Counted from the stretch's first letter, positions 8,736-18,857 are shown. The stretch: 64,000 bases of DNA from Marinobacter daqiaonensis (GCF_900115285.1 NZ_FOYW01000001.1:2701272-2765271); one strand, 5' to 3'. A program made the numbers and translations. The notes: generated by a model from the sequence alone, not told the origin.

Positions 8736-9545
8736 ATGGACGCTGTTCTGGAAATCGAAAATATCGAGGTGGTCTACAACAAGACGGTACAGGTCCTGCG
8801 GGGCCTGTCCCTGACGGTTCCCCGCGGTGCCATTGTGGCACTGCTGGGGTCCAACGGGGCCGGCAAGTCCACCACCCTGAAAAGCGTCTCCGGCCTGCTC
8901 GCCCTTGAGGATGGAGAGGTGACCGCCGGCGATATCCGCTTCAAGGGCCAGAGTCTGAAAAACCGGCCACCGGAGAAGCTGGTGCGGGAGGGGCTCTTCC
9001 ATGTAATGGAAGGGCGGAGGGTGTTCGAGGACCTTACCGTTGAGGAAAACCTGGTGGCCGCCACCTACGCGCTGAGTGGCCGCGAAGACGCACGTTCACG
9101 GGGATATGAACTGGTCTATGACTATTTCCCCCGGTTGCGGGAGCGTCGGCGGCAGCTGGCAGGCTACCTCTCCGGTGGTGAACAGCAGATGCTTGCGTTG
9201 GGGCGGGCGCTGATTGCCAGGCCGGAGCTGATCATGCTCGACGAGCCCTCCCTGGGGCTGGCGCCCCTGCTGGTGGAGGAAATTTTCGAAATCGTGGCTC
9301 GTATCAACCGGGAACAGGGCACGGCGATCCTGCTGGTGGAGCAGAATGCCGCAGTGTCCCTTGCGATTGCCTCCTACGGCTACATCATGGAAAACGGCAA
9401 GATCGTGATCGACGGGCCGGCGGAAAAGCTTACCGCCAACGAGGATGTGCGGGAGTTCTATCTCGGTGTGGGAGGCCAGGACGGAGAGGCCCGCAGCTAC
9501 CGGGAGATCAAACATTACAAACGTCGTAAACGGTGGCTGTCATGA
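8736..9545 (+). CDS. ABC transporter ATP-binding protein (LivF type)
   Basis: 269 residues. Walker A GSNGAGKSTT, signature LSGGEQQMLALGRAL, Walker B LIMLDEPSLGLAP and the H-loop LLVEQN are present; these are LivF-type variants. The C-terminal 25 residues beyond the usual end are basic (KHYKRRKR). The ATG at 8736 is seven bases after the binding-protein stop. It pairs with the LivG-type ATPase. Confidence 0.92.
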   Translation: MDAVLEIENIEVVYNKTVQVLRGLSLTVPRGAIVALLGSNGAGKSTTLKSVSGLLALEDGEVTAGDIRFKGQSLKNRPPEKLVREGLFHVMEGRRVFEDLTVEENLVAATYALSGREDARSRGYELVYDYFPRLRERRRQLAGYLSGGEQQMLALGRALIARPELIMLDEPSLGLAPLLVEEIFEIVARINREQGTAILLVEQNAAVSLAIASYGYIMENGKIVIDGPAEKLTANEDVREFYLGVGGQDGEARSYREIKHYKRRKRWLS

Positions 9546-11344
9546 CTGCACCCGCAATTCCCCGACTGACCCTGCCGCAGATGCTGCGGGAGCATGCCCG
9601 CCGCCGGCCACGGGAACTGGCCCTGCGCCAGAAGGATTTCGGCATCTGGCAGGCCTTTGACTGGCAGAGCTACTATCGCCGGGCCCGGCACTTCGGTCTG
9701 GGACTCAGGGCCATGGGACTCGAGCCCGGTGGCCACGTTGCCATTATTTCCGAGAACCGGGTGGAGTGGGTCATCGCCCAGATGGGCATCGGCATGGTGA
9801 GAGGCATCTGTGTCGGTGTCTATCCCACAAGCCCCTGGAACGAAGTGGCCTATGTGCTGGAACACAGTGATTCCACCATGGTGATCTGCGAAGACCAGGA
9901 GCAGACCGACAAGGTTCTGGAGGCCTGGCCCCAGCTGCCTCATCTCAGGCACAACATCGTCATCGACATGAAGGGACTGCGCCATTATCCGGACCCTCCC
10001 ACCGTATTCGACAGGGTGGAGGCCATGGGTGCTGCCTATGAGAGCGAGCATCCGGGTATCGTGGACCAGCTGCTGGATCAGCAGGATATGGACGAAACCG
10101 CGCTGATGATCTACACCTCGGGATCCACCGGCCGGCCCAAGGGCGCCATGATATCCTGGCGCAACCTGCATGCCGCGGTGCCGGGCCTGATCGAACTGAT
10201 GGATATCGATGAGCACGACACCAGCCTGTCCTACCTGCCGCTGTGCCATGTGGCGGAACAGGCTTTTACCAACATGGGACCGGTCTACGCGGGCAGTACC
10301 GTCAGCTTCGGCGAGAGCCTGCGCACGGTGCAGGAAGACCTGCGGGAAATCGCGCCGACCCTCTTCCTCGGGGTGCCCCGTATCTGGGAGAAGCTGCACT
10401 CGTCCATCTACATCAAGATCCAGGAAACCGGCCGGATCCGGCAGGGCCTGTTCAACCGCGCCATGACCGCCTGCGGGCCGCTGGCAAACCGCCCGAAGGA
10501 CCGGTGGAGTTTCAGCGACCGGGTCCGGTACGGGGTCTGGTACTGGTTGGTGTTCCGGGCCCTGCAGAACTATGTGGGGCTGCGCCGCTGCCATATCGCC
10601 ATGAGCGGGGCCGCGCCCATATCACCGGGTATTCTCGAATTCTTCCGCACCATCGGTATACCCCTGGTGGAAGTTTACGGCCAGACGGAAAGTACCGGGG
10701 TGGCCACCGCCCAGCCGCTCAATGATGTCCAGATGGGCACCGTGGGCAAAGCGGTCGCCGGCGTGGAGGTGAAACTGGGGGAACATAATGAAATCCTGCT
10801 GCGGGGCGACAGCATGTTTCAGGGCTACTACAAGAATGACGAGGCCACGGCCAGCACCTTCAGGGATGGCTGGCTCCATACCGGTGACGTGGGCGAGTGG
10901 CAGGGGGAACACCTGCGAATCGTCGATCGGCTCAAGGACATCATGATCACCGCGGGCGGCAAGAACCTGTCTCCCACCGAAATCGAAAACACTATCAAGG
11001 CCAGCCCCTACATCAAGGAATGCATTGTCATTGGCGAGGCCCGCAAATTTGTGTCGGCGCTGATCCAGATCGACTTCGACACCGTCGCCAAGTGGGCGGA
11101 GCAGGAGCGGCTGGCCTACACCACGTTCCGCAGTCTTACGGAGCATGAACGGGTGAGGGCCCTGATTCAGGATGAGGTTAACCGCGGCAACGACCAGCTG
11201 CCCCAGGTCGCCCAGGTCAAGCGGTTCCACCTGCTGAGCAAGGAGCTGGACCACGACGATGACGAAGTGACCGCCACCATGAAGGTGCGCCGGAGCAACA
11301 TCTACGAGAAGTATACCGAGGTGATTGAATCGCTATACGCCTGA
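9542..11344 (+). CDS. Long-chain acyl-CoA synthetase (AMP-forming, FAA1-like)
   Basis: 600 residues. The phosphate-binding loop YTSGSTGRPKG is near 195, YGQTES near 380, and GWLHTGDVGEWQGEHLRIVDR and GGKNLSPTEIEN follow, as in eukaryote-like long-chain acyl-CoA synthetases. It converts a free acid, CoA and ATP to acyl-CoA. The ATG at 9542 overlaps the preceding stop (ATGA), so it is preferred over the GTG at 9533. Being coupled to the importer, it probably activates the imported acid at the membrane (vectorial acylation, inferred). Confidence 0.9.
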   Translation: MTAPAIPRLTLPQMLREHARRRPRELALRQKDFGIWQAFDWQSYYRRARHFGLGLRAMGLEPGGHVAIISENRVEWVIAQMGIGMVRGICVGVYPTSPWNEVAYVLEHSDSTMVICEDQEQTDKVLEAWPQLPHLRHNIVIDMKGLRHYPDPPTVFDRVEAMGAAYESEHPGIVDQLLDQQDMDETALMIYTSGSTGRPKGAMISWRNLHAAVPGLIELMDIDEHDTSLSYLPLCHVAEQAFTNMGPVYAGSTVSFGESLRTVQEDLREIAPTLFLGVPRIWEKLHSSIYIKIQETGRIRQGLFNRAMTACGPLANRPKDRWSFSDRVRYGVWYWLVFRALQNYVGLRRCHIAMSGAAPISPGILEFFRTIGIPLVEVYGQTESTGVATAQPLNDVQMGTVGKAVAGVEVKLGEHNEILLRGDSMFQGYYKNDEATASTFRDGWLHTGDVGEWQGEHLRIVDRLKDIMITAGGKNLSPTEIENTIKASPYIKECIVIGEARKFVSALIQIDFDTVAKWAEQERLAYTTFRSLTEHERVRALIQDEVNRGNDQLPQVAQVKRFHLLSKELDHDDDEVTATMKVRRSNIYEKYTEVIESLYA

Positions 11345-11354
11345 GGAGGTTTTA

Positions 11355-11541
11355 GCCACGGAATCCACGGAAGGACACGGAAAAAAGATAAAAGATAGTC
11401 ACGGACGACACGGACAAAGACAAAAGATTTCTTTATTTTTTAGTCTTTTCGTCCGTGCAATGTCCGTGTCGTCCGTGGCCGAGTTATTTTTTCTTTTTTC
11501 TTTCTTCTTTTCTTTCCGTGTCCTTCCGTGGATTCCGTGGC
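11355..11541. repeat. Nested CCACGGA inverted-repeat element, copy 1
   Basis: The outer arms (11355-11383 and 11513-11541) are a perfect 29-bp inverted repeat built from GCCACGGA-like units. The inner arms (11398-11416 and 11461-11479) are a second inverted repeat of CACGGAC units with one mismatch. AT- and pyrimidine-rich linkers separate them. It sits exactly between two convergent gene ends (11344 and 11552) and so probably works as a bidirectional terminator or REP-like element. A related copy lies at 60510-60698, again between convergent genes. Confidence 0.8.
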
Positions 11542-11551
11542 AAAAAAATCC

Positions 11552-13150
11552 TTACCGGGCGATCCGCTCTTTCAGCCCGGCCTTGACCAGCTTGCCATTG
11601 GCATTCCGTGGCAGGGGATCTTCCTGGATGGTGACATAATCCGGCGTCTTGTAGTCGGCCAGGTTTTCCCGGCAGAACTGGCGGATCTCGTTTTCCGTGA
11701 GTTCCTGGCCTTTAACCACCGTCACGAAGACATGGATCTTCTCCCCCAGAACCTCGTCCGGATGGGGAATTACTGCAGATTCCACCACAGCCGGGTGGCC
11801 GGTGATCAGGTTTTCCAGTTCCACGCTGTAGATGTTGTACCCACCCCGGTTGATCATGTCCTTCTTGCGGTCAAAGACCCGCACAAAGCCTTCCTCATCG
11901 ATTGATCCGATGTCGCCCGAACGCCAGTGGCCGGCAGTGAACTCCCGGGCGTTCGCTTCCGGGTTGTTCCAGTAGCCCGGAACCACCATGGGACCGCTGA
12001 TCCATAACTCGCCGGATTGTCCCGGCGCCACTTCACGGCCGTGATCGTCCATGATGCGGACATCGCCGCAGGGCACCACCCGACCGACGCTGTCAGCATG
12101 GTTGCCGGCGTCACCCAGGGGCAGGCAGGTGGACGGGGAGGTGGTCTCGGTGGCGCCGTAGGCATTGATCAGCTCCAGGTCCGGTAACTGTTCCCTTAGC
12201 CGGGCGATGGTACTTTCCGGCATGGGCGCGCCACCAAAGCCGCCGATGCGGAACGCGCTCAGATCGTGGTCGCGGAAGTTCGTGCGCATCAGGCACAGGT
12301 TGTACATGGCCGGCACCATGATTGTGTGGGTGACTTTCTCCCGCGCAATCAGACGAACCGCCTCCACTGCGTCAAACGCCGGGATCACCACAGTGCACCC
12401 GGCGACATGGGTCATGGTGAAAATATTGGCCACCAGACCGGTGACATGGCTGCCCGGGGCTACCAGTAGCGTGCGTTCGCCATCCCCCAGGCCCATGGTG
12501 TGCTGGAAATGCATCACAGAGTGGATGATGTTGAAGTGGGTCAGGATCACCCCCTTCGGGGTTCCCGTCGTGCCGGAGGTATACAGGATCACCGCCGGGT
12601 CCTCCTCGTTCACGGACGGTAGCGGCAGGCCCATGTCAGCGGTCTGCAGGAGGTTCTCGAAAGGCTCGCTGTGCTCGTTATCGCCGTTGATGACAAACCG
12701 GTGGCGAAGGCCCGGCAGTTCAGTTGGCGGCGGCAGCTTGCCACCCTGATCGGCGGCAAAAACCACGGCCCGGGCATCGGAATGCTCCAGCATATAGCGC
12801 AGCCCCGGCGCCTGTTCACGAATGTTCAGAGGCATGATGATGGCCCCCGCCCGAAGTATTCCAATCACGGTCAGCACAAACTCGATACCATTACCGATGA
12901 GCAGGCCGACCCGGTCACCCGGTTCAACGCCCCGGTGCCGGAGCTGGGCTGCCATCGTCTCGGCCCGGTCGGCTACCTCCCGGTAACTGAGCCGTTGGCC
13001 CTCACAGACAATACAGTCTGCATCCGGTGCCCGTTCCACCGATGCCAGAAAAGAATCCAGGACGCTGGCCGGCCGTTCCCGGTAGCAGCGTACAACGCGG
13101 TCACCAAAATGTTGTTCGTGGCGTGTGGAAAAGTTCGGGCTGATACTCAT
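11552..13150 (-). CDS. AMP-dependent acyl-CoA ligase
   Basis: 532 residues. Phosphate-binding loop YTSGTTGTPKG, adenine-binding YGATETT, the hinge region GSIDEEGFVRVFDRKKDMI and the C-terminal catalytic lysine motif NANGKLVK are all canonical. It belongs to the class I adenylate-forming family and activates an unknown carboxylic acid. It is the last gene of a minus-strand unit: AlkK-like ligase, MaoC-N, MaoC-C, this ligase. Two ligases flanking one hydratase suggests two entry substrates or chain lengths. Confidence 0.9.
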   Translation of the reverse strand: MSISPNFSTRHEQHFGDRVVRCYRERPASVLDSFLASVERAPDADCIVCEGQRLSYREVADRAETMAAQLRHRGVEPGDRVGLLIGNGIEFVLTVIGILRAGAIIMPLNIREQAPGLRYMLEHSDARAVVFAADQGGKLPPPTELPGLRHRFVINGDNEHSEPFENLLQTADMGLPLPSVNEEDPAVILYTSGTTGTPKGVILTHFNIIHSVMHFQHTMGLGDGERTLLVAPGSHVTGLVANIFTMTHVAGCTVVIPAFDAVEAVRLIAREKVTHTIMVPAMYNLCLMRTNFRDHDLSAFRIGGFGGAPMPESTIARLREQLPDLELINAYGATETTSPSTCLPLGDAGNHADSVGRVVPCGDVRIMDDHGREVAPGQSGELWISGPMVVPGYWNNPEANAREFTAGHWRSGDIGSIDEEGFVRVFDRKKDMINRGGYNIYSVELENLITGHPAVVESAVIPHPDEVLGEKIHVFVTVVKGQELTENEIRQFCRENLADYKTPDYVTIQEDPLPRNANGKLVKAGLKERIAR

Positions 13151-13194
13151 TGGACTGAATCTCCGGTTTCTGTCTGTCGGGAACCAAAATGGTG

Positions 13195-13620
13195 TTATGG
13201 CCCGAGACGTACCACGGCATCGCCAACCACCTTGGGCTCGCCGTGCTGATTGACCACACTGAGTTCGAGTCGTGCTCTGTGTTCGCCGTCTTCCTCGAAG
13301 CGTTCAGCAATTCGGCCGCTGCAGCTCAGTTCGTCGTGGACGTGGGATATCGCCACAAAACGCATGCCAAAACTCACCAGGGCATCCTGGGGCAGCCAGT
13401 TGGTGAGCATTCGGCCCAGGTAGGCAGAGGCCAGCATGCCATGGGCAAAGACATCGTTCATGCCGTGATAGCGGGCGAAGTCCAGGTCCACATGAATAGG
13501 ATTATGGTCGCCGGAAGCACCGGCATACAGCGCCAGGGTCAGGCGCGAAATGGGTGGCGTGGACAGGGGCGGGATCTCGTCCCCCACCCTGAGGGAAGTG
13601 GTGTCGACGTCAGAACGCAT
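13195..13620 (-). CDS. MaoC-like hydratase, catalytic half
   Basis: 141 residues. The hydratase-2 motif YAGASGDHNPIHVD with FAHGM downstream contains the Asp and His of the R-specific enoyl-CoA hydratase active site. The ATG at 13620 follows AGGTGA; a GTG at 13629 overlapping the previous stop is an alternative. It is encoded next to a MaoC N-terminal-type partner and probably forms a heterodimer with it, like mycobacterial HadAB or ChsH1-ChsH2. Expected role: hydration of 2-enoyl-CoA. Confidence 0.88.
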   Translation of the reverse strand: MRSDVDTTSLRVGDEIPPLSTPPISRLTLALYAGASGDHNPIHVDLDFARYHGMNDVFAHGMLASAYLGRMLTNWLPQDALVSFGMRFVAISHVHDELSCSGRIAERFEEDGEHRARLELSVVNQHGEPKVVGDAVVRLGP

Positions 13621-13625
13621 AGGCT

Positions 13626-14081
13626 TCACCTGTGGCGGATAATAATGATGGAACGAAGGTCGGCGACTTTTTCCTGTTTCTGCTCGCCGGTTTCCCGGAC
13701 CACGGCAGTGTCCCTGACCACGAATTCCATGGCACCTTCCTTTTTCTGATAGATGTCGGTGATCCGTGAGTCAAAGGTAAGCCGGTCGCCGGCACAGGCC
13801 ACCTGGTGGTAACTGAACTGCTGCTCGCCGTGCAGAACTTTCCCCAGCTCGATGCCCAGCGTGACCATGTAGTCATAGGGATTGTCCCGTTCCATGTCGA
13901 GGCAGAACAGGAACGTGGGGGGCACGGGCAGCGATCGCCAGCCAGCCGCCTTTGCCGAGTCTTCGTCCAGGTAAACCGGGTTGGTTTCGCCGATGGCCTT
14001 TGCAAAGAAGCGCAGGCGTCCTTTGTCGACGAGCTGGGTGTGGACCGGCAACCGGAAACCGATGAAGTCAGTATCGATCAT
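13626..14081 (-). CDS. MaoC/FAS1-like dehydratase, non-catalytic (N-terminal type) half
   Basis: 151 residues of hotdog type. It begins with a region like FGRF/LRFFAKAIGETNPVYLDEDSA and has PPTFLF, typical of FAS1-like dehydratase N-terminal domains. The catalytic hydratase-2 Asp-His motif is reduced, so it likely binds the acyl chain while the adjacent gene supplies catalysis. Its stop overlaps the possible GTG start of the partner. Confidence 0.85.
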   Translation of the reverse strand: MIDTDFIGFRLPVHTQLVDKGRLRFFAKAIGETNPVYLDEDSAKAAGWRSLPVPPTFLFCLDMERDNPYDYMVTLGIELGKVLHGEQQFSYHQVACAGDRLTFDSRITDIYQKKEGAMEFVVRDTAVVRETGEQKQEKVADLRSIIIIRHR

Positions 14082-14135
14082 AAGGTTACACCATCAGGAA
14101 GTCCCGCCAGCCAGCAGGGCTGGCGGAAGATGGGG

Positions 14136-15773
14136 TCAGCCGGTGGTCACCGGTTTGAAATCACCGAACTCTTCCCGGAGCTTGGTCTTGAGCAACTTCC
14201 CGGTAGCCGTATGGGGCAGTTCGTCCACGAACAGGATGTCGTCCGGCAGCCACCACTTGGCGACTTGCTCTTCCAGGAATTCCATCAGATCCTCCTTGTC
14301 GATGGTAGCGTTGTCCTTGAGTACCACAATCAGTAACGGACGCTCCTGCCACTTGGGGTGGGCGATGCCGATAACCGCGGCCTCTGCTACCTGGGGATGG
14401 GAAGCCGCGGCGTTCTCCAGTTCAATGGACGAAATCCACTCGCCGCCGGACTTGATCACGTCCTTGGACCGGTCCACCAGCTGCAGGTAGCCGTCCGGGT
14501 CGATGGTGCCGATGTCGCCGGTGGGGAAGAAGCCTTCGCTGTCCAGCTTGCTGCCCCCCTCCTGCCGGTAATACCCGCTGGCAATCCAGGGGCCCTTCAC
14601 GTAGAAGTGGCCGGAGGTCTTGCCGTCCCAGGGCAGGCGCTCCCCGTCATCATTGACGATCTTGATCTCCACGCCCCAGATACCGCGGCCAGCCTTGGTT
14701 TTGAGTTTCGCCTTATCCTCATCGCTGAGGCTGTCATGCTTGGGCAGGGGCTTGTTGATGACACCCAGCGGACTGGTCTCCGTCATGCCCCAGCCCTGCA
14801 CCATGTCGATGCCGGACTTGCGGAACCGTTCGATCATCGCAATCGGGGGTGCGGAGCCGCCCACACCCACGCCGGTCAGGCTCAGCCTGTCAAGGCTGGC
14901 GTCCGGGTGGGCGTCCAGGTACTGGAACAGCATCAGCCAGACCGTGGGCACCGCCATGGAGAAGCTGACGCTTTCTTCCTTCATCAGCTTATAGACATTC
15001 TCGCCGTCCAGGTGCGGTCCGGGCAGTACCATTTTGGCGCCCACCATGGGAGCGGAGTAGGGCACACCCCAGGCGTTAGCGTGGAACATGGGCACAATCA
15101 GCAACATGGTGGTCCTGCTGCTGATCTCGAAGGCGTCCGGTGCTACCTGCATCAGCGAGTGCAGCACCGTCGAGCGATGACCGTAGAGAACTCCCTTTGG
15201 ATTGCCCGTGGTGCCGGAGGTGTAGCACAGGGACGAGGCGGTACGCTCGTCGAACTCAGGCCATTGATACTCTTCGCTGGCAGCCTCTACCAGGTCCTCA
15301 TAGCAGTGAAGATTGGGCAGGTTGACCTCGGGCATATGGTCCCGATCGGTCATGGCTATGAAGGCCTCGACGGTCTTCAGCTGCGGTGCCAGCTGCTCCA
15401 CCAGTCCGGCGAAGGTGATGTCAAAGAACAGCACCTTGTCCTCGGCGTGGTTGATGATATAGGTCAGCTGTTCCGGAAAGAGGCGCGGATTGACCGTATG
15501 GAGAATGGCACCGCTGCCGGAGACTCCGAAGTACAGCTCGTAGTGGCGGTGGGTGTTCCAGGCCAGGGTGCCGACCCGGTCCTGAAAGTCCACACCCAGG
15601 GTGGTCAGCGCATTCGCCACCCGCCTGGACCGGTCCCGCAGCTCCCGGTAGTTGGAGCGGTGAATGGGTCCCTCCACTGTCTTGGTGACGATCTCAGTTT
15701 CCGGGTGGAACGCTGCCGCGTGCTCGATGAGTGATGAGATGAGTAGAGGCTTGTCTTGCATCAGTCCATGCAT
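14136..15773 (-). CDS. Medium/long-chain fatty acyl-CoA synthetase (AlkK-like)
   Basis: 545 residues. It opens with [20 protein letters not shown], the typical start of AlkK-type fatty acyl-CoA synthetases (AlkK is about 546 residues). P-loop [32 protein letters not shown] and the lysine motif TATGKLLK are canonical. It heads the minus-strand ligase-MaoC-MaoC-ligase unit. A TCGTC-N6-GACGA box (15847-15864) with a GACACT -10 at 15825-15820 points at this gene. Confidence 0.92.
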   Translation of the reverse strand: MHGLMQDKPLLISSLIEHAAAFHPETEIVTKTVEGPIHRSNYRELRDRSRRVANALTTLGVDFQDRVGTLAWNTHRHYELYFGVSGSGAILHTVNPRLFPEQLTYIINHAEDKVLFFDITFAGLVEQLAPQLKTVEAFIAMTDRDHMPEVNLPNLHCYEDLVEAASEEYQWPEFDERTASSLCYTSGTTGNPKGVLYGHRSTVLHSLMQVAPDAFEISSRTTMLLIVPMFHANAWGVPYSAPMVGAKMVLPGPHLDGENVYKLMKEESVSFSMAVPTVWLMLFQYLDAHPDASLDRLSLTGVGVGGSAPPIAMIERFRKSGIDMVQGWGMTETSPLGVINKPLPKHDSLSDEDKAKLKTKAGRGIWGVEIKIVNDDGERLPWDGKTSGHFYVKGPWIASGYYRQEGGSKLDSEGFFPTGDIGTIDPDGYLQLVDRSKDVIKSGGEWISSIELENAAASHPQVAEAAVIGIAHPKWQERPLLIVVLKDNATIDKEDLMEFLEEQVAKWWLPDDILFVDELPHTATGKLLKTKLREEFGDFKPVTTG

Positions 15774-15846
15774 GGCCGTCTCCTGGCGTTATTGTGATTG
15801 TGGCAGGAAGATTTTCCCCAGTGTCCCTTATCAGAAAAACTGCGAC

Positions 15847-15864
15847 CTCGTCTGATTCGACGAT
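15847..15864 (-). promoter_or_regulatory. TCGTC-N6-GACGA box, site c
   Basis: Dyad CTCGTC-TGATTC-GACGAT. Read leftward, GACACT (15825-15820) begins exactly 27 bp after the first base of the second half-site, the spacing seen at sites d, f, h and i. It serves the AlkK-like ligase unit. Confidence 0.6.
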
Positions 15865-15895
15865 TTAAAATTGCGTTGCCTGACGCTGCCATGAT

Positions 15896-15913
15896 CTCGT
15901 CGGAACAGACGAG
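15896..15913 (+). promoter_or_regulatory. TCGTC-N6-GACGA box, site d
   Basis: Dyad CTCGTC-GGAACA-GACGAG. Exactly 27 bp after the start of GACGAG lies TAAGCT (15935-15940) within CCTAAGCTGGA, very like the elements at sites h and i. It serves the TRAP binding protein at 16030. The leader contains overlapping AATAACAA and AACAACAA (15984-15994). Confidence 0.7.
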
Positions 15914-16029
15914 GCCCTCTTCCTCACGTCTTCCTAAGCTGGACTCTGGTCGGTATTGGCTGGCCGCGAACCGACAGCAATCAAATAACAACAAACGTAC
16001 CCTCTAGCCGGTACGATCAGGAGCTTATT

Positions 16030-17190
16030 ATGCGTTATCTGAAGACTCCCCATTTTATTCATACCGCACTGCCATTGGTGGTGACTGGTTTCCTGATAGC
16101 CGGTGTTGCCGACGCCCGCACAATCAGTTATGCCACCGGTTATCCTCCCCAGTCCATCGGGGCAGAGGCGGGTAAGGCTTTCGCCGACGCCATGGAGGAT
16201 TATTCCGATGGTGAACTCATGGTGAAGGTCTACCCCCAATCGCTGCTCAGCTTTTCTGAAACCCCCTCTGGCGTGCGGGATGGGATGGCGGACAGCGGTC
16301 TGGTGTTGACGCCCTATTTTCCCTCGGAATTTCCCAGTACCAACCTTGCTGCCGAGATCTCCATGTTACTGGAGCTGACCGATGCACCGGCAGAAACAGC
16401 TGGCCTGGCCTACGCCGGCGCCATGTCCGAATATCTGTTCAATCATTGTCCGGAATGCTCTGGCGAGTTCGAGGCACAGAACCAGGTGTTTATTGGCGGC
16501 GGCGGTACCTCTCCCTATATGCTCCTCTGCAACACCCCCGTGCGGAACCTGGAAGAACTGGAAGGTAAACGGGTGCGGATCGGTGGTGCGCAATGGTCCC
16601 GGTGGGCGGAAGACCTGGGCGCATCCCCGGTATCAGTGCCTCAGCACGAAACTTATGAAGCTCTCAGTCAGGGCGTGGTTGACTGCACCATCCATTCAGC
16701 TCCCGAGCTTACCATCGTCAAGCTGATGGAAGTCGTGTCGGATATTACCACCGGCGCTCCTGGCGGGGTCTTCGCAGGAGTCGGCAACACCGTGAACCGG
16801 GACACCTGGAGGAACCTGGATGAGCAGCAGCGGAGTTCTGTGCTGCATGCTTCCGCCGTACTCTCCGCTGAATTGAGCTGGGGCTATGCAGAGGCTGCCG
16901 TTGAAAATATGAAGACCGCGGAGAGACTGGAGCGGATCGATATTCACGATGCCAGCGACGAAATGAAGGTGCGGACCCGTGAATTCATCCGTGAAGATCT
17001 GGACAACATGGCCTCCACCTATTCCGAAAAATACGGTGTCAACGGTGCGGACGAGATGATCGAAACATTCAAGCCAATCCTCGAGAAGTGGGTGTCCCTG
17101 GTGGATGGCGTCGAGAGTGGCGAAGCACTGGCCGAGCTCTATTGGAAGGAAGTTTTCTCCAAGGTGGACGTGAGTGGCCATGGTCTGTGA
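16030..17190 (+). CDS. Orphan TRAP substrate-binding protein, four-cysteine subfamily (1)
   Basis: 386 residues with a signal peptide ending near VADA. DctP-type features are SLLSFSETPSGVRDGMAD, KRVRIGGAQWSRW and the C-terminal WKEVFSKVDV. Unusually it has four cysteines, C140, C143, C167 and C219 (HCPEC, LLCNTP, VVDCTI), which recur in the three paralogues at 18897, 21857 and 31569. No DctQ or DctM gene lies next to it; an acyl-CoA ligase follows 43 bp downstream. Transcription is probably from the site-d promoter. Confidence 0.9.
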   Translation: MRYLKTPHFIHTALPLVVTGFLIAGVADARTISYATGYPPQSIGAEAGKAFADAMEDYSDGELMVKVYPQSLLSFSETPSGVRDGMADSGLVLTPYFPSEFPSTNLAAEISMLLELTDAPAETAGLAYAGAMSEYLFNHCPECSGEFEAQNQVFIGGGGTSPYMLLCNTPVRNLEELEGKRVRIGGAQWSRWAEDLGASPVSVPQHETYEALSQGVVDCTIHSAPELTIVKLMEVVSDITTGAPGGVFAGVGNTVNRDTWRNLDEQQRSSVLHASAVLSAELSWGYAEAAVENMKTAERLERIDIHDASDEMKVRTREFIREDLDNMASTYSEKYGVNGADEMIETFKPILEKWVSLVDGVESGEALAELYWKEVFSKVDVSGHGL

Positions 17191-17233
17191 ACGCCGGACA
17201 GTAACAAGACCGACACTACAGGAGAACTGAGCC

Positions 17234-18853
17234 GTGATTCTGCACAAACCTGAGCTGATCGAGGAGTACACCCGCAAGGGATATTGGGGCCACAAAACCC
17301 TGTTTGAACGATTCCAGGCCAACTGCCAGGCCCATCCCGACCGGGAGGCAGTGGTGGATCCCCCAAACAGGGAGGAGCTGGTGGGAACCCCGGCCCAGCG
17401 ACTCACCTGGGCCGAGTTCGGCCGGGGCGTGGATGCCACAGCGGCGGAACTGGTGCGACGGGGGTTTGGTAAAGATGACATCGTGGTAGCGCAGTTGCCC
17501 AACGTGTGGGAACTGGCCATGCTCTACCTGGCTGCGGCAAAAGCCGGTGGGCTCCTTTCCGCTCTGCCCATGCAGTGGCGGCGCAAGGATGTGGGCTACG
17601 TGAGGGAAATGACCGGCGCCCGGTTCTATATCTCCGCGGAAACCTTCCACGGCTTTGACTACCAGGCACTGGGACAGGAACTGGGTTTCGAGAATTACAT
17701 CGGCCTCCGTGAACTGACGGAAATTGCCCGCGGCGAGCCTGGTGAAGCGGTCAACGCGGCGGTGGATGCCAACGACATCTTCACCCTGTGCTGGACGTCC
17801 GGTACCGAGGCGGATCCCAAGGGCTGCCCCATGAGCCACAACAACTGGGAGTACCTCATCAGCCTGGTATTCACCACCTGCGGGTTGGAAAAGGGGGACC
17901 GCATGCTCTGCGTGGCGCCCCTGGTGAACATGACCGCGGTGGGGGTGAACTACGTGCCCTGGCTGGCGGCCGCAGGTACCCTGGTGCTACACCATCCGAT
18001 CACCCCGGAGATCCTGCTTCGCCAGCTCACGGAAGAAAGAATCCAGTACACCATCCTGGTACCGGCGATGCTCAACATGATCGCCAAGCTGCCCAACGTG
18101 GATCAGCTGGACCTGTCCAGTATCCGCACCATCACCACCGGTTCGGCGCCGCCTTCAGCCTGGTCCATGCAGGAGTTCAAGCGGCGCTGGGATATCGATA
18201 TCGTCAACATCTGGGGCCAGAATGAGGGTACCAGCCTGGTAGCGGGTCCGGCGGATGTGCCGGAGCTGGATATGCGGGTGGATCACCTGCCCTGGTGGGG
18301 CAGGGAAGGCGTTGAATGGCCCTCGGGCATCTATGGTGTTGAAGTGAAAATCCTTGGGGATGGGGACGAGGAAATTACCGAACCCGGCGGTATCGGAGAG
18401 CTGGTCTACCGCAGTCCCGGTCTCTTCGCCGGTTATTTCCGGCGCCCTGACCTCACCGAACGGGCGTTTACCGAGGAAGGCTTTTTCCGTACCGGTGACC
18501 TGTTCATCGTGCAGGATGACAGGCACGTGGGTTTCTATGACCGCAAGAAAGACATGGTCATTCGCGGCGGCTTCAATATTTCCAGTGTGGAGGTGGAGAA
18601 CGCCGTGTTGGGCTTCGACAGGGTTCAGGATGTCGCCGTTATTCCACAGCCGGACGACATCATGGGGGAGCGGGTCTGCATCTGTGTGGTGGCCGCTGAC
18701 GACCACAATCCGCCTACCCTGGAGGAGATCAATGACCACCTCCGTGAACAGGGTATGAGTGTCTACAAGCTGCCGGAGAAGATGAAGCTGATTGACGCCA
18801 TTCCCCGGAATCCCGTCGGCAAGATCCTGAAGAAGGAGCTACGGACCATGTGA
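17234..18853 (+). CDS. AMP-dependent acyl-CoA ligase with variant P-loop
   Basis: 539 residues. The phosphate-binding loop reads WTSGTEADPKG instead of YTSGTTGxPKG, keeping PKG. IWGQNEGT, GFFRTGDLFIVQDDRHVGFYDRKKDM, GGFNISSVEVEN and the lysine motif NPVGKILKK are present. The GTG start at 17234 follows AGGAGAAC. It follows the four-cysteine TRAP binding protein, so it probably activates the acid that this protein captures. Similar to ligases of cyclic or branched acids, but the substrate cannot be named. Confidence 0.88.
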   Translation: MILHKPELIEEYTRKGYWGHKTLFERFQANCQAHPDREAVVDPPNREELVGTPAQRLTWAEFGRGVDATAAELVRRGFGKDDIVVAQLPNVWELAMLYLAAAKAGGLLSALPMQWRRKDVGYVREMTGARFYISAETFHGFDYQALGQELGFENYIGLRELTEIARGEPGEAVNAAVDANDIFTLCWTSGTEADPKGCPMSHNNWEYLISLVFTTCGLEKGDRMLCVAPLVNMTAVGVNYVPWLAAAGTLVLHHPITPEILLRQLTEERIQYTILVPAMLNMIAKLPNVDQLDLSSIRTITTGSAPPSAWSMQEFKRRWDIDIVNIWGQNEGTSLVAGPADVPELDMRVDHLPWWGREGVEWPSGIYGVEVKILGDGDEEITEPGGIGELVYRSPGLFAGYFRRPDLTERAFTEEGFFRTGDLFIVQDDRHVGFYDRKKDMVIRGGFNISSVEVENAVLGFDRVQDVAVIPQPDDIMGERVCICVVAADDHNPPTLEEINDHLREQGMSVYKLPEKMKLIDAIPRNPVGKILKKELRTM

Positions 18854-18857
18854 ATGC

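Noticed and set aside
11355..11541. CRISPR-like array
   Set aside because: The repeated heptads form inverted rather than direct, evenly spaced repeats, with no unique equal-length spacers and no cas genes.
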